A stretch of 6,619 nucleotides of DNA from Calditrichota bacterium (GCA_003818595.1 RPQV01000200.1:1-6619); one strand, 5' to 3'. Shown: positions 1-6,007, counted from the stretch's first letter. The notes: generated by a model not told the origin, from the sequence alone. Numbers and translations are program-made.

Positions 1-897
1 AATGCCGACGCCGCTTTTTAATAAGGATGTTACGATCCTTGCCGCGCCGTCACGATGATCGTTCAGGTGATAAGAGATGCTGCCGTAACTCACGGAGAGC
101 GAACAGTCATTTTTCATCCGATAACTCAGACCCAGGGCGGCAAAAACGCCCCAATGAATGAAAAATGAGGTTCTGCTGGCTGAACGGAATTGAATTTTGG
201 CGGAATATTGTTGTCCGGCATTTTCCATGAACCCATTTCCAGGATTATAATACGGTTGCCCGGACCAATCGTAAATGGGAAACTGCTCGGAGAAGAATTC
301 TTTGCCCCAATCAGTGGAAAACAATAGGAACCCCACCGGATTAAAAATCAGCATATCGGCGATGGGATCCACATTCGCGCCCCTATAATCCCAATTTTCA
401 ATGACCTCGTTCATGAATTGATATCCCAGGGTGGTCGCCAGCGACAACAAATAGGGATAGGGGTATTGGTGGTGCTGATACCATTCGGCCAGTTTGATAT
501 ACTGCATGCTGTTGCCGATGAGATGCAGGGTGTAATTGGGCAGAAACTGCATCTTGTCGGGATTCAACGAGGTGTTGAACACCTCATTTTCGACGAAGTT
601 AGTCCACCCATATTTTTCGATATTCTGCACCGGATGCGTCAGATTTTCAATGACATTGTCGACACCCGTTCGATAGGGTATTTTATAAATATTCTTGGGT
701 CGACCGTTGTTGCGCAGAATATCAAAAGTTCCATTCAGAAACAGACTGGCAGGATTAAATATGAGGTCTGAGCCAAAGTTGTTCTCCGGATGGTGAAAAT
801 AGTATTTTGTTTCCTCGGAGAAAAGGGAAGCAGAGCAGGAAAAGGAAAGAAAAACAATCACTATACCGACGAATGAAGGACTGGAATGTCCGCACAA
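1..897 (-). CDS. Partial exported protein of unknown family, possibly outer-membrane (3' end off the left edge)
   Basis: An open frame runs without a stop from just after the GH20 gene to the window edge, giving about 299 residues from the TTG at 897. Near the start is a hydrophobic stretch (VGIVIVFLSFSCSA) ending in small residues, read as a signal peptide. The mature part is rich in Tyr, Trp, Phe and Asn, with stretches such as NAGQQYSAKIQFRS and CSLSVSYGSISYHL that look like amphipathic beta strands, which would suit a beta-barrel envelope protein. A central segment (LAEWYQHH, then NEVIEN and VDPIADMLIFNPVG) looks conserved, but I cannot name the family. The start is uncertain: no in-frame ATG exists. 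TTG 897 has GGAG four bases upstream, while TTG 936 would give a better basic n-region (K, R, R). It lies 78 bases downstream of the GH20 gene in the same frame and is probably co-transcribed. Confidence 0.7.
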   Translation of the reverse strand, partial: MCGHSSPSFVGIVIVFLSFSCSASLFSEETKYYFHHPENNFGSDLIFNPASLFLNGTFDILRNNGRPKNIYKIPYRTGVDNVIENLTHPVQNIEKYGWTNFVENEVFNTSLNPDKMQFLPNYTLHLIGNSMQYIKLAEWYQHHQYPYPYLLSLATTLGYQFMNEVIENWDYRGANVDPIADMLIFNPVGFLLFSTDWGKEFFSEQFPIYDWSGQPYYNPGNGFMENAGQQYSAKIQFRSASRTSFFIHWGVFAALGLSYRMKNDCSLSVSYGSISYHLNDHRDGAARIVTSLLKSGVGI

Positions 898-975
898 TCC
901 TCTCCAAAATCGACAATTTTTACCATAGAAGGTCAATAGGCTGAGTTCCGGAAAATGATTCCCCTCTGGTTCTGC

Positions 976-2016
976 TTATTCGTAATTATTTTGTTTCAAT
1001 AGGGATGCATTCTCAAGCAAAGGCGGAAATTCTGCCAGGTGTTCACGCTGTGAACTCCAGCGGGTGAACAGATGCCCCAGCATCGACGAATGGCCAAGGG
1101 CCAAGCTGTAATTAATAAAGGCGCGACTGGCTTCAACATTTCTCCAGCCGGCAGGCAAAACGCGAAAGCCTTTTTGCAGAAACATCTCTGTCGACGGATA
1201 GGATTCACGCACCTCATAGTGCCAATCGCAGATGATGATGTCTTTGGGGATGATATCAACGGCTGCTGCCGTGCCGTTCATGGACGCCTCCCATTCCCCA
1301 TAGTCATAGACCCTGCCGTCGATCAGCCTGTCGCCCCACATCAACATTTGTTTGCCCCGTTTACGCACGATGTGATCGTAAAGGTCATTCACGGCTTGAG
1401 CAAATACCGGGGCGGGATCAAGACCCTTCGTTGACGGTGAAAGTTCATGGCCGATGAGGAACACCTCATCCATACCCACATGAAGGAAATCAGCGTCAAA
1501 AGCGGTCATGATTTCATCAATCAGTTTGAATACAATGTCGTAAACGCGCGGATTCATGGGGTCCCACTCACGGCAGTAAATGCCTTCATTTTGGGGAAAG
1601 GCGCCCGGAGTGATATCCAATTCGGGATATCGGGTGAGCAGGGGGTAGGTCGTTTTCGCCCATGATTGATGACCGAAGCACTGAAATTGCGGAATGAGCA
1701 GAATATGATTTGCGCGGCACGCTTTGACCAATCGTCCGGCGCCTTTTTTGGTGACCGGATGATCGGATCCCCTCAATTCGGGATGCGAGCGGAACTTGAA
1801 TCCGTAATCGACCTCCAGAATCAAAACATTCACCCCCTTCAGCGCAAGTTCCGGCAGCTGTTTTTCGAGAACGAGCAAACTGGAGTCCGTATCAAAATTC
1901 AGCAAATGCAGCGAGCACCATGGAGCTTTGGGTGTGACATTTTTCTGTTTCGCCTGTAGGTGGGAAAATGACAAAACCAGCATCATCAAGGCAACATAAG
2001 AACCTATTGTCTTCAT
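976..2016 (-). CDS. Secreted glycoside hydrolase family 20-like beta-N-acetylhexosaminidase
   Basis: The 346-residue product has a signal peptide (hydrophobic residues 6-20, likely cut after SHLQA at 22) and then a single TIM-barrel-like domain. The key signature is HVGMDE at 179-184, matching the H-x-G-x-D-E motif of GH20 enzymes. In that family the Asp-Glu pair positions the substrate acetamido group and donates the proton, so D183 and E184 are the expected catalytic pair. Other barrel-like segments are GVNVLILEVD (61-70), HILLIPQFQCFGHQ (104-117), KQMLMWGDR (222-230) and IIICDWHYE (260-268). It lacks the extra N-terminal GH20b domain and is shorter than classical hexosaminidases, so it belongs to a compact subgroup whose substrate may differ. 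The ATG is preceded by GAGG, which lies inside the end of the upstream membrane-protein gene three bases away, suggesting translational coupling. The likely site of action is the periplasm or cell surface, releasing terminal N-acetylhexosamines. Confidence 0.85.
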   Translation of the reverse strand: MKTIGSYVALMMLVLSFSHLQAKQKNVTPKAPWCSLHLLNFDTDSSLLVLEKQLPELALKGVNVLILEVDYGFKFRSHPELRGSDHPVTKKGAGRLVKACRANHILLIPQFQCFGHQSWAKTTYPLLTRYPELDITPGAFPQNEGIYCREWDPMNPRVYDIVFKLIDEIMTAFDADFLHVGMDEVFLIGHELSPSTKGLDPAPVFAQAVNDLYDHIVRKRGKQMLMWGDRLIDGRVYDYGEWEASMNGTAAAVDIIPKDIIICDWHYEVRESYPSTEMFLQKGFRVLPAGWRNVEASRAFINYSLALGHSSMLGHLFTRWSSQREHLAEFPPLLENASLLKQNNYE

Positions 2017-2019
2017 TTC

Positions 2020-3267
2020 TTATATCCTCAAGGCCAATCCGCGGCGCTGCATCCAGGCGGTCAATCCGACTGCCGCTGCCGCAAAAATGAGTGAACGCGC
2101 GAGTCCGGAAATAAATGCGGAACCCAGCCACCCCCACAGAGAGAAACCGCTGAAAGCTGCCGCTGATATGTCCAACAAAGTATAAACAATCGGTCCCAGA
2201 ATAAATGCAAACAACGCATTTTGGCCTGCCGATTTGAGCACATTGCTGCCGAAACGGATGCCTTTCACCTCAATTACCCAATAGACAGCGGTCCAAATCA
2301 AGGCCGTCCAGGCGGAGCTGATCAGACACCAGGGGGGAGTGGCGGCGATTTTGTTATAGATGAACATACGATGTATGCTGTTCAACGAATGAAGCATGAT
2401 TGCGGCGGCGCCCAGGAAAAACGCAAATGCCAGCGCTGCGATGATGCGCTCGCGATGGGACTGCGTCGGCGGAAGCAGCGTGAATCCCAATAATGCACCC
2501 GTCGCGGTCACGGCGGCGTGGGAGCCCAGCATCGAGCCGATATTAATCCAGCGCGCCAATCCGCCGGCGTTGCCGAAGAAATTGGCGCCGTCGGCAAAAT
2601 AAAGGCAATAGAGCAACACAATGGCTGCGGCGAAGCTCAGTCGGTATTTGCGCAGCAGAAGATAGAGTATAGCGGTGACCAGATAGGCCCAACCGATCAA
2701 GCCTAAAATTCCCCACCAATGCGGCTGCAACTCGATCAATCGTCGCACCCCTTCGCCGCGATACAAGAACGCCATGATGAAGAGCAGCACCCCGCCGCTG
2801 ATCCGGCGTATGCGTTTCCATTTATTATCCGCGGACTGTGCGATCCAGATCAGGCATATGCCGCTGTAAACGAGCAGAGTCCACAAGCGCGGATGAAGCC
2901 ATCCTTCGGAAGATAGGGATTCGCTGTTCACCATAAAGACGCCGAGCAGCAATAAAATCAGGGTGCGGCCCAAAATATGTTTGGCGACGGACAGCATCGA
3001 TGCACCGCGTGCGAGTCGACTTTCCAACGCCAAGGGGAGAGACATGCCCGCAATGAATAAAAAGGCGGGGAAAACCACATCGACAAATGTATAGCCGTCG
3101 CCGTTGGAAGGAGTGATATGTTTCATCCAGCCGGGTGCGGAGGCGACGCCGGCGATGTCATTGACAAACAGCATCACCAGGATGTTGAGTCCGCGCAAAA
3201 CGTCGAGTGAATCCAGACGCGATGAACGCAGCTCGTTGATATTTGTGTGATTCGGCGGATTGTTCAT
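2020..3267 (-). CDS. DUF5009/NagX-like multi-spanning membrane protein (heparan-glucosaminide acetyltransferase family)
   Basis: The product has 415 residues and about ten hydrophobic spans. The N-terminal signature RLDSLDVLRGLNILVMLFVND (17-37), followed by FVDVVFPAFLFIAGMSLPLALESR (61-84), is typical of the DUF1624/DUF5009 group related to human HGSNAT and bacterial NagX. Further recognisable parts are KIAATPPWCLISSAWTALIW (306-325) and KSAGQNALFAFILGP (345-359). HGSNAT moves an acetyl group from cytoplasmic acetyl-CoA to a glucosamine across the membrane; bacterial members are often found beside glycosidases and their exact role is unsettled. Here the stop lies three bases before the GH20 start, so the two are surely co-transcribed, which supports a role in N-acetylglucosamine-type glycan processing. 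A good promoter lies upstream (3327-3355). No clear Shine-Dalgarno precedes this ATG, unlike most other genes here. The family is confident; the reaction is inferred. Confidence 0.82.
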   Translation of the reverse strand: MNNPPNHTNINELRSSRLDSLDVLRGLNILVMLFVNDIAGVASAPGWMKHITPSNGDGYTFVDVVFPAFLFIAGMSLPLALESRLARGASMLSVAKHILGRTLILLLLGVFMVNSESLSSEGWLHPRLWTLLVYSGICLIWIAQSADNKWKRIRRISGGVLLFIMAFLYRGEGVRRLIELQPHWWGILGLIGWAYLVTAILYLLLRKYRLSFAAAIVLLYCLYFADGANFFGNAGGLARWINIGSMLGSHAAVTATGALLGFTLLPPTQSHRERIIAALAFAFFLGAAAIMLHSLNSIHRMFIYNKIAATPPWCLISSAWTALIWTAVYWVIEVKGIRFGSNVLKSAGQNALFAFILGPIVYTLLDISAAAFSGFSLWGWLGSAFISGLARSLIFAAAAVGLTAWMQRRGLALRI

Positions 3268-3326
3268 CTAATTTGTGATGATAAAAATGAGATGTTATCT
3301 TTTGGTTCACTTGCGAAAATGATATG

Positions 3327-3355
3327 ATTATACAAAATCCCCATCAAATATGCAA
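3327..3355 (-). promoter_or_regulatory. Predicted sigma70-type promoter of the membrane protein-GH20 operon
   Basis: On the minus strand TTGCAT (3355-3350) and a perfect TATAAT (3332-3327) are separated by exactly 17 bases. Transcription would start near 3320, giving a leader of about 50 nt before the ATG at 3267. It sits immediately after the stop codon of the MBL gene, and I see no strong intrinsic terminator between them, so some read-through from the upstream operon is possible. Confidence 0.6.
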
Positions 3356-3367
3356 TGATGAAAAAGG

Positions 3368-4216
3368 TCAATGTTTGTGCGGTATGATCAAATCGGAAAG
3401 CTCAATGCGATAGCCGACCCCTGCAGGCAGCCAATAGTCATTGAACGATTGTGCAAATAATGAGCGTGTCAGCTCGCCGCTGCAGTGTGTTGCGCCGATA
3501 TAATGAACGCCTAATTCCCGAATTTCCTCGATCAGATTCTGTATCTGATTTTTTCCCAAGCCTTTGAGATGAAATCCCCCCAAGACGAGCAGGAAATCAT
3601 CCGTATAAAGCTGTCTGACGCGCCGCAGGATGGCAATGATGCCGGGATGAGCGCAGCCGGTGATGACTATCAGTCCGTTCATCGTCTTGATGATCAGAGC
3701 TTGTTCGGGAATGTTGCCCTTTATTTCACCGCTGCTGAACACCTGATCGCCGATCTGACAAGGTTCTTCGACGTCAATCGCTTGTGCTCCAGCTGTGGTG
3801 ATCATTTTTTTGATTTTTTGTGAGAATGACTGCGGCACAAAAATCCGAACGTGCGGATTTTCCTTCAAAATCCGTTCCAATCCGCCGATGTGGTCCCCGT
3901 GTTCATGCGACAACACAATGGTTTGAATCCGGTCAGGCATAATATTCAGTTTGGCCATGTTCCGGTATAAAATATCTCCGTCTCCACCGGTGTCAAAGAG
4001 GATATTCTCTTCCTTTCCTTCAATATAGCAGGAAAATCCCCATGAAGTTTCTAAATCAGAACGATAGGAATAGTTGTCATATATAACAGTGATGCGGGGA
4101 AATTCCGTCTTGGCCGCTGCAATTTGTCCAATTGTATCTTTCATTGGAGGAGCCTTTATAAATGTGATGATGTGACAAAGTGATAAGGTGAATCTCAATA
4201 ATGGAATGACGCTCAT
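3368..4216 (-). CDS. MBL-fold metallohydrolase (COG1237 type)
   Basis: A 282-residue metallo-beta-lactamase-fold protein. Visible motifs are FDTGGDG (74-80), the metal-binding HEHGDH (104-109), TGCAHPG (186-192), GGFHL (213-217) and THCSGE (243-248). The TGCAHPG and GGFHL motifs are typical of the COG1237 subgroup, whose archaeal members are linked to methanopterin-type pterin synthesis. Bacterial members are commonly found beside NifX-like genes and their substrate is not known. The start chosen (4216) has GAGG five bases upstream and lies 21 bases after the nifX-like stop. An internal ATG at residue 25 (4144) would remove a hydrophobic leader (MSVIPLLRFTLSLCHIITF) that other members would not need, but it has no Shine-Dalgarno. 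The shorter form is therefore a real alternative, and the true protein may be about 258 residues and cytoplasmic. The protein forms an operon with the upstream NifX-like gene. Confidence 0.85.
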   Translation of the reverse strand: MSVIPLLRFTLSLCHIITFIKAPPMKDTIGQIAAAKTEFPRITVIYDNYSYRSDLETSWGFSCYIEGKEENILFDTGGDGDILYRNMAKLNIMPDRIQTIVLSHEHGDHIGGLERILKENPHVRIFVPQSFSQKIKKMITTAGAQAIDVEEPCQIGDQVFSSGEIKGNIPEQALIIKTMNGLIVITGCAHPGIIAILRRVRQLYTDDFLLVLGGFHLKGLGKNQIQNLIEEIRELGVHYIGATHCSGELTRSLFAQSFNDYWLPAGVGYRIELSDLIIPHKH

Positions 4217-4237
4217 CGAGACCTCATAATGACGGGT

Positions 4238-4606
4238 TTAATGGTTACATCGATTGTCACTAATTACAAGCTCTCCTCTGGAATAAGCTAAAATGAGAGA
4301 TTCCGGTTTTCCCGCCTCGACGCCGGTCACGACGTGAATGCCGAGCTCTTGAAACAGATTCTGAGCATGCGCTCCCATGCCGCCGGCCAATATCGTCTGA
4401 ACTGACTGTTCATGCAGCCAACGCGGCAGCCTCCCGGGTTCGTGCGGCGGAGGAGTTACACACTTTTCAGCAATCACTCGACCGGAGGAAAGTTCAAAAT
4501 CAATGATGGTAAATTGCTCACAGTGACCAAAATGTCGGCACAATTCGCCATTTGCCGTTGGAATCGCAAAACGATGTATCTGGGTTTCCTGTTGTTTCTG
4601 TTCCAC
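4238..4606 (-). CDS. NifX/NafY-like dinitrogenase iron-molybdenum cofactor-binding family protein
   Basis: A 122-residue single-domain protein of the Nitro_FeMo-Co family (NifB/NifX/NifY C-terminal fold). Seen in order: FAIPTANGELCRHFGHCEQF (13-32), TPPPHEPGRLP (51-61), TILAGGMGAHAQNLFQELGI (71-90) and a C-terminal NRCNH (118-122). HFGHC and the C-terminal Cys-His are typical of the small stand-alone members. Nif members carry FeMo-cofactor or its precursors. Stand-alone members in anaerobes are thought to handle iron-sulfur or other metal clusters, and no nitrogenase gene is visible here, so nitrogen fixation should not be inferred. The start is GTG, set by an AGGAG six bases upstream; no in-frame ATG fits. 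It lies 21 bases before the MBL gene on the same strand and probably leads that operon, with padR beyond the repeats. Confidence 0.87.
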   Translation of the reverse strand: MEQKQQETQIHRFAIPTANGELCRHFGHCEQFTIIDFELSSGRVIAEKCVTPPPHEPGRLPRWLHEQSVQTILAGGMGAHAQNLFQELGIHVVTGVEAGKPESLILAYSRGELVISDNRCNH

Positions 4607-4612
4607 GGAATG

Positions 4613-4617
4613 CTCCT
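4613..4617 (-). promoter_or_regulatory. Shine-Dalgarno site selecting a GTG start
   Basis: AGGAG on the minus strand with a six-base spacer to GTG at 4606-4604. This decides the start of the NifX-like gene. Confidence 0.6.
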
Positions 4618-4641
4618 GTGTATTTTGTTCAATGGTTTCAA

Positions 4642-4722
4642 TTAATGTTTGCGCAATAGTTCATCGGGATTCATCTCTGTTTGATTCACAATGCATTCCT
4701 CATTGTTCATTTTCCATGACAT
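4642..4722 (-). CDS. Possible 26-residue leader peptide or gene remnant
   Basis: A short open frame, ATG at 4722 to TAA at 4642, on the same strand as the NifX-like gene and ending 35 bases before its GTG. It encodes a hydrophilic peptide ending EMNPDELLRKH. A later GTG in the frame (about 4689) has GAGG upstream. It begins right beside the outer end of repeat copy 1, so it could be the tail of a gene cut by that insertion, a small leader peptide, or chance. I recognise no family. Reported only because it fills the gap between the repeat and the operon. Confidence 0.2.
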   Translation of the reverse strand: MSWKMNNEECIVNQTEMNPDELLRKH

Positions 4723-4729
4723 CCAATTC

Positions 4730-4862
4730 GTAATACCTCAGTTATGGGAATAAGCCAATTCGCCTGCTCATTCAGCACCGTGTGGTTAAAGCTGGAAATG
4801 CTTTCATGAAGAATCACGCAAAACCGCAGAGATCGCAAAGATTGACCTCGCACGGAGTCACA
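4730..4862 (+). repeat. Repeat copy 1 (plus orientation, diverged)
   Basis: It starts with GTAATACCTCAGTTATGGG (4730-4748), 18 of 19 bases the same as the outer ends of copies 2 and 3. At 4816-4833 it carries ACGCAAAACCGCAGAGAT, 17 of 18 the same as copy 2 at 5016-4999. The distance between the two matches is 86 bases here and 85 in copy 2, so the layout is conserved although the sequence between has diverged. It then passes into CGCAAAG and CACGGAGTCACAGACACAGAG motifs (4834-4872), where it merges tail-to-tail with copy 2, so its inner boundary is approximate. Motifs of this CGCAAAG/CACAGAG kind occur as dispersed repeats in many bacterial genomes. Confidence 0.65.
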
Positions 4863-5101
4863 GACACAGAGGCTTCTTAATGCAGCCCTCGATAGTTACC
4901 TGATTCACGCAAAGCCGCCACGACCGCAAAGCTTTATTATCTGCACAAATGGCATGCAGCTCCCTGCTTTTATATTTTTTATTATTGATCAAGATAGTAT
5001 CTCTGCGTTTTTGCGTGCATCTTTTCCAGTCTGTCAACGGAGCTGCGGACAGAGCTGCGTGAAGGTGCGGATGCATAGGCTACCCATGACTGAGGTATTA
5101 C
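4863..5101 (-). repeat. Repeat copy 2 (minus orientation), left arm of an interrupted inverted repeat
   Basis: Three blocks match copy 3 in reverse complement and in the same order. Block A is 5033-5101 (69 bp, 3 mismatches, against 5882-5950). Block B is 4974-5004 (31 bp, identical, against 6156-6186). Block C is 4863-4943 (81 bp, 1 mismatch, against 6225-6305). Only 28 bases separate A and B here, against about 205 in copy 3. The outer end (GTAATACCTCAG on the minus strand) overlaps the last four bases of padR, so the padR TAA is also the start of the repeat. Short frames across this repeat that encode peptides like LRSWRLCVN are by-products of the repeat and not genes. Confidence 0.85.
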
Positions 5102-5466
5102 TCCAATTCCTGCACCTTTTGGATAAAAGAATCTATCGCATGCATTCGTTTGCGCAGGGCGGCGGTCCACAGACGCAAGTGATCCTGTCCCAACTCGGTG
5201 ATGGTGTAGAGCCGCTTGGCGGGACCAGACCCGGTGTTATCCCAATTTGAACTCACCAGACCGACGTGTTCCAGATGATGGAGGGTGCGATATATGGCCC
5301 CCGGATCAGCCGAACCGGTGAAAAAACCCAACTCGGGCAGCGAAATCATCAAATCATATCCGTGGTTCGGTTTTGACCACAAAAGATAGAGGATGGAGGG
5401 TTCAACCCAGCGACTCTGGCGCTCATCATAACAGCGACAGCCCTGTTTTCGAGGTTGATTGGGCAT
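5098..5466 (-). CDS. PadR-family transcriptional regulator
   Basis: A 122-residue winged-helix protein. Segments typical of PadR are VEPSILYLLWSKPNHGYDLM (21-40), DPGAIYRTLHHLEHVGLVSS (54-73, the recognition helix and start of the wing), GSGPAKRLYTITELG (79-93, wing) and a C-terminal helix for dimerisation (about 95-122). The N-terminus has Cys-Arg-Cys at 10-12. I associate this form, with DPG-IYRTL and SGPAKR, with PadR regulators found beside NifX-like genes in anaerobes, so its natural target may be the nifX-MBL operon downstream on the same strand, plus its own promoter. AAGG lies five bases before the ATG. The stop codon is contributed by the repeat that follows, and the C-terminus looks complete for the family. 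An effector cannot be read from the sequence; the N-terminal cysteines could bind metal, which is speculation. Confidence 0.87.
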   Translation of the reverse strand: MPNQPRKQGCRCYDERQSRWVEPSILYLLWSKPNHGYDLMISLPELGFFTGSADPGAIYRTLHHLEHVGLVSSNWDNTGSGPAKRLYTITELGQDHLRLWTAALRKRMHAIDSFIQKVQELE

Positions 5467-5480
5467 TGACGCCTTTTCAA

Positions 5481-5499
5481 TATATGTAATTTACATATA
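5481..5499. promoter_or_regulatory. Palindromic operator candidate before padR
   Basis: A perfect inverted repeat with 9-bp arms around one base (TATATGTAA, T, TTACATATA), 15 bases upstream of the padR ATG and just after the predicted -10. ATGT...ACAT half-sites are typical of PadR operators. Directly beside it are three TATAGAA copies (5496-5502, 5503-5509, 5514-5520) and a further ACAT half-site. Autorepression is the likely use. Confidence 0.55.
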
Positions 5500-5500
5500 G

Positions 5501-5528
5501 AATATAGAATACATATAGAAATATGCAA
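5501..5528 (-). promoter_or_regulatory. Predicted padR promoter
   Basis: Minus strand TTGCAT (5528-5523) and TATATT (5506-5501) with a 16-base spacer. The palindrome at 5481-5499 covers the expected transcription start, so a bound regulator would block it. The region is AT-rich, so chance matches are possible. Confidence 0.4.
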
Positions 5529-5579
5529 GCAATTTATCATCCTGTTTTGTACGATCCTGTTCAATACTGTCTTTTCAAA

Positions 5580-5594
5580 TGAGCACTCTGCTCA
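5580..5594. promoter_or_regulatory. Palindrome TGAGCA-CTC-TGCTCA upstream of the small RNA promoter
   Basis: Perfect 6-bp arms around three bases, centred about 38 bases before the -35 box at 5622. The position suits an activator site for the small RNA promoter or a shared site between two divergent promoters. No protein can be assigned. Confidence 0.3.
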
Positions 5595-5621
5595 CTCAAT
5601 TGTGCCTGCGAAAATTATTGC

Positions 5622-5650
5622 TTGCAATTTTGAATTCATGTGTGTATATT
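5622..5650 (+). promoter_or_regulatory. Predicted promoter of the small RNA
   Basis: TTGCAA (5622-5627) and TATATT (5645-5650) with a 17-base spacer. Transcription would start near 5656-5658 and end at the terminator at 5782. No open reading frame with a Shine-Dalgarno lies between. Confidence 0.55.
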
Positions 5651-5655
5651 ATTGG

Positions 5656-5782
5656 GCTTTAATAATAAATTTGCATGATTACAGCAGAATGAGCCTGCTG
5701 TCAATAAATATCGGACATTCGGCAACCCCCGGATCTGCTGACCCCCCCTAAGCGGATCCAAGCCGAGTGTCCGTTTTTTTTT
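5656..5782 (+). ncRNA. Candidate small RNA with C-rich loops
   Basis: Between a 17-base-spaced promoter and a strong intrinsic terminator is a stretch of about 125 nt with no gene. It has two structured parts. The first is a small perfect hairpin, ACAGCAG (5681-5687) with CTGCTGT (5695-5701). The second is the long terminator hairpin (5712-5773), which carries a CCCCC internal bulge (5726-5730) and a CCCCCCC run in its 11-nt apical loop (5742-5748). Exposed C-runs in bacterial small RNAs often pair with G-rich ribosome-binding sites, so a trans-acting regulator is plausible. I do not recognise it as 6S, 4.5S, tmRNA or RNase P RNA. It could instead be the end of a longer transcript. Function is inference; the promoter-structure-terminator arrangement is what is seen. 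Confidence 0.5.
5712..5782 (+). terminator. Strong intrinsic terminator with a two-part stem
   Basis: The outer stem CGGACATTCGGC (5712-5723) pairs with GCCGAGTGTCCG (5762-5773) over 12 pairs with one G-T wobble. The inner stem GGATCTGCT (5731-5739) pairs with AGCGGATCC (5751-5759) over 9 pairs with one wobble. Nine Ts follow (5774-5782). It works for the plus strand only, since the minus direction lacks a clear U-tract. No plus-strand gene lies upstream, which is the main reason to suspect a small RNA. Confidence 0.85.
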
Positions 5783-6007
5783 ACCTCTCCCATATACTCC
5801 CCTGACTTGATCTTTCGATGATGTCCCCCTGGTTGTCTCGTAAAAAATAAGGCGATGATCTGTTGATGATCAAGCTGCTTTGTAATACCTCAGTCATGGG
5901 TAACCTATGCATTCGCATCTTCACGCAGCTCTGTCCGCAGCTCCGTTGACTAATGTCGGAATCCCCGAGCGATCAAAGATCAAATTCATTTGTTAATTGA
6001 CGGTTTT

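Noticed and set aside
418..771. A 117-codon plus-strand open frame opposite the partial exported protein
   Set aside because: The opposite frame is longer, runs through the whole region and has a signal peptide; the plus frame has no recognisable domain.
1072..1959. Plus-strand open frames of 72-120 codons opposite the GH20 gene
   Set aside because: They are antisense shadows: the minus strand carries a complete enzyme with a signal peptide and catalytic motif, and the plus frames show no family features.
2221..2916. Plus-strand frames opposite the membrane-protein gene
   Set aside because: They overlap each other and the well-supported multi-spanning membrane protein, with no motifs of their own.
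3268..3367. Intrinsic terminator after the MBL gene
   Set aside because: There is a T-run but only a weak 5-bp stem nearby and in the wrong order, so I do not call a terminator.
4238..4606. Evidence of a nitrogen-fixation gene cluster
   Set aside because: The NifX-like protein is a stand-alone member of the family; no nifHDK, nifB or nifE/N is present, so nitrogen fixation is not supported.
4816..4872. Short periodic CGCAAAG and CACGGAG motifs as a possible CRISPR array
   Set aside because: There are no regular repeat-spacer units of CRISPR length, the motifs are only 7-15 bases, and no cas gene is present.
4858..5170. Minus-strand open frames across repeat copy 2, encoding peptides such as LRSWRLCVN...
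   Set aside because: They lie wholly or mainly in the repeat, have no family match that I recognise, and are the typical spurious frames produced by CGCAAAG/CACAGAG-type repeats.
5349..5564. A 71-codon minus-strand frame overlapping the padR start
   Set aside because: It covers the padR promoter and operator and part of padR in another frame; the sequence has no domain features.
5656..5782. Known housekeeping RNA (6S, 4.5S, tmRNA or RNase P)
   Set aside because: The length and secondary structure do not fit and none of the conserved cores I know, such as the SRP tetraloop region, is present.
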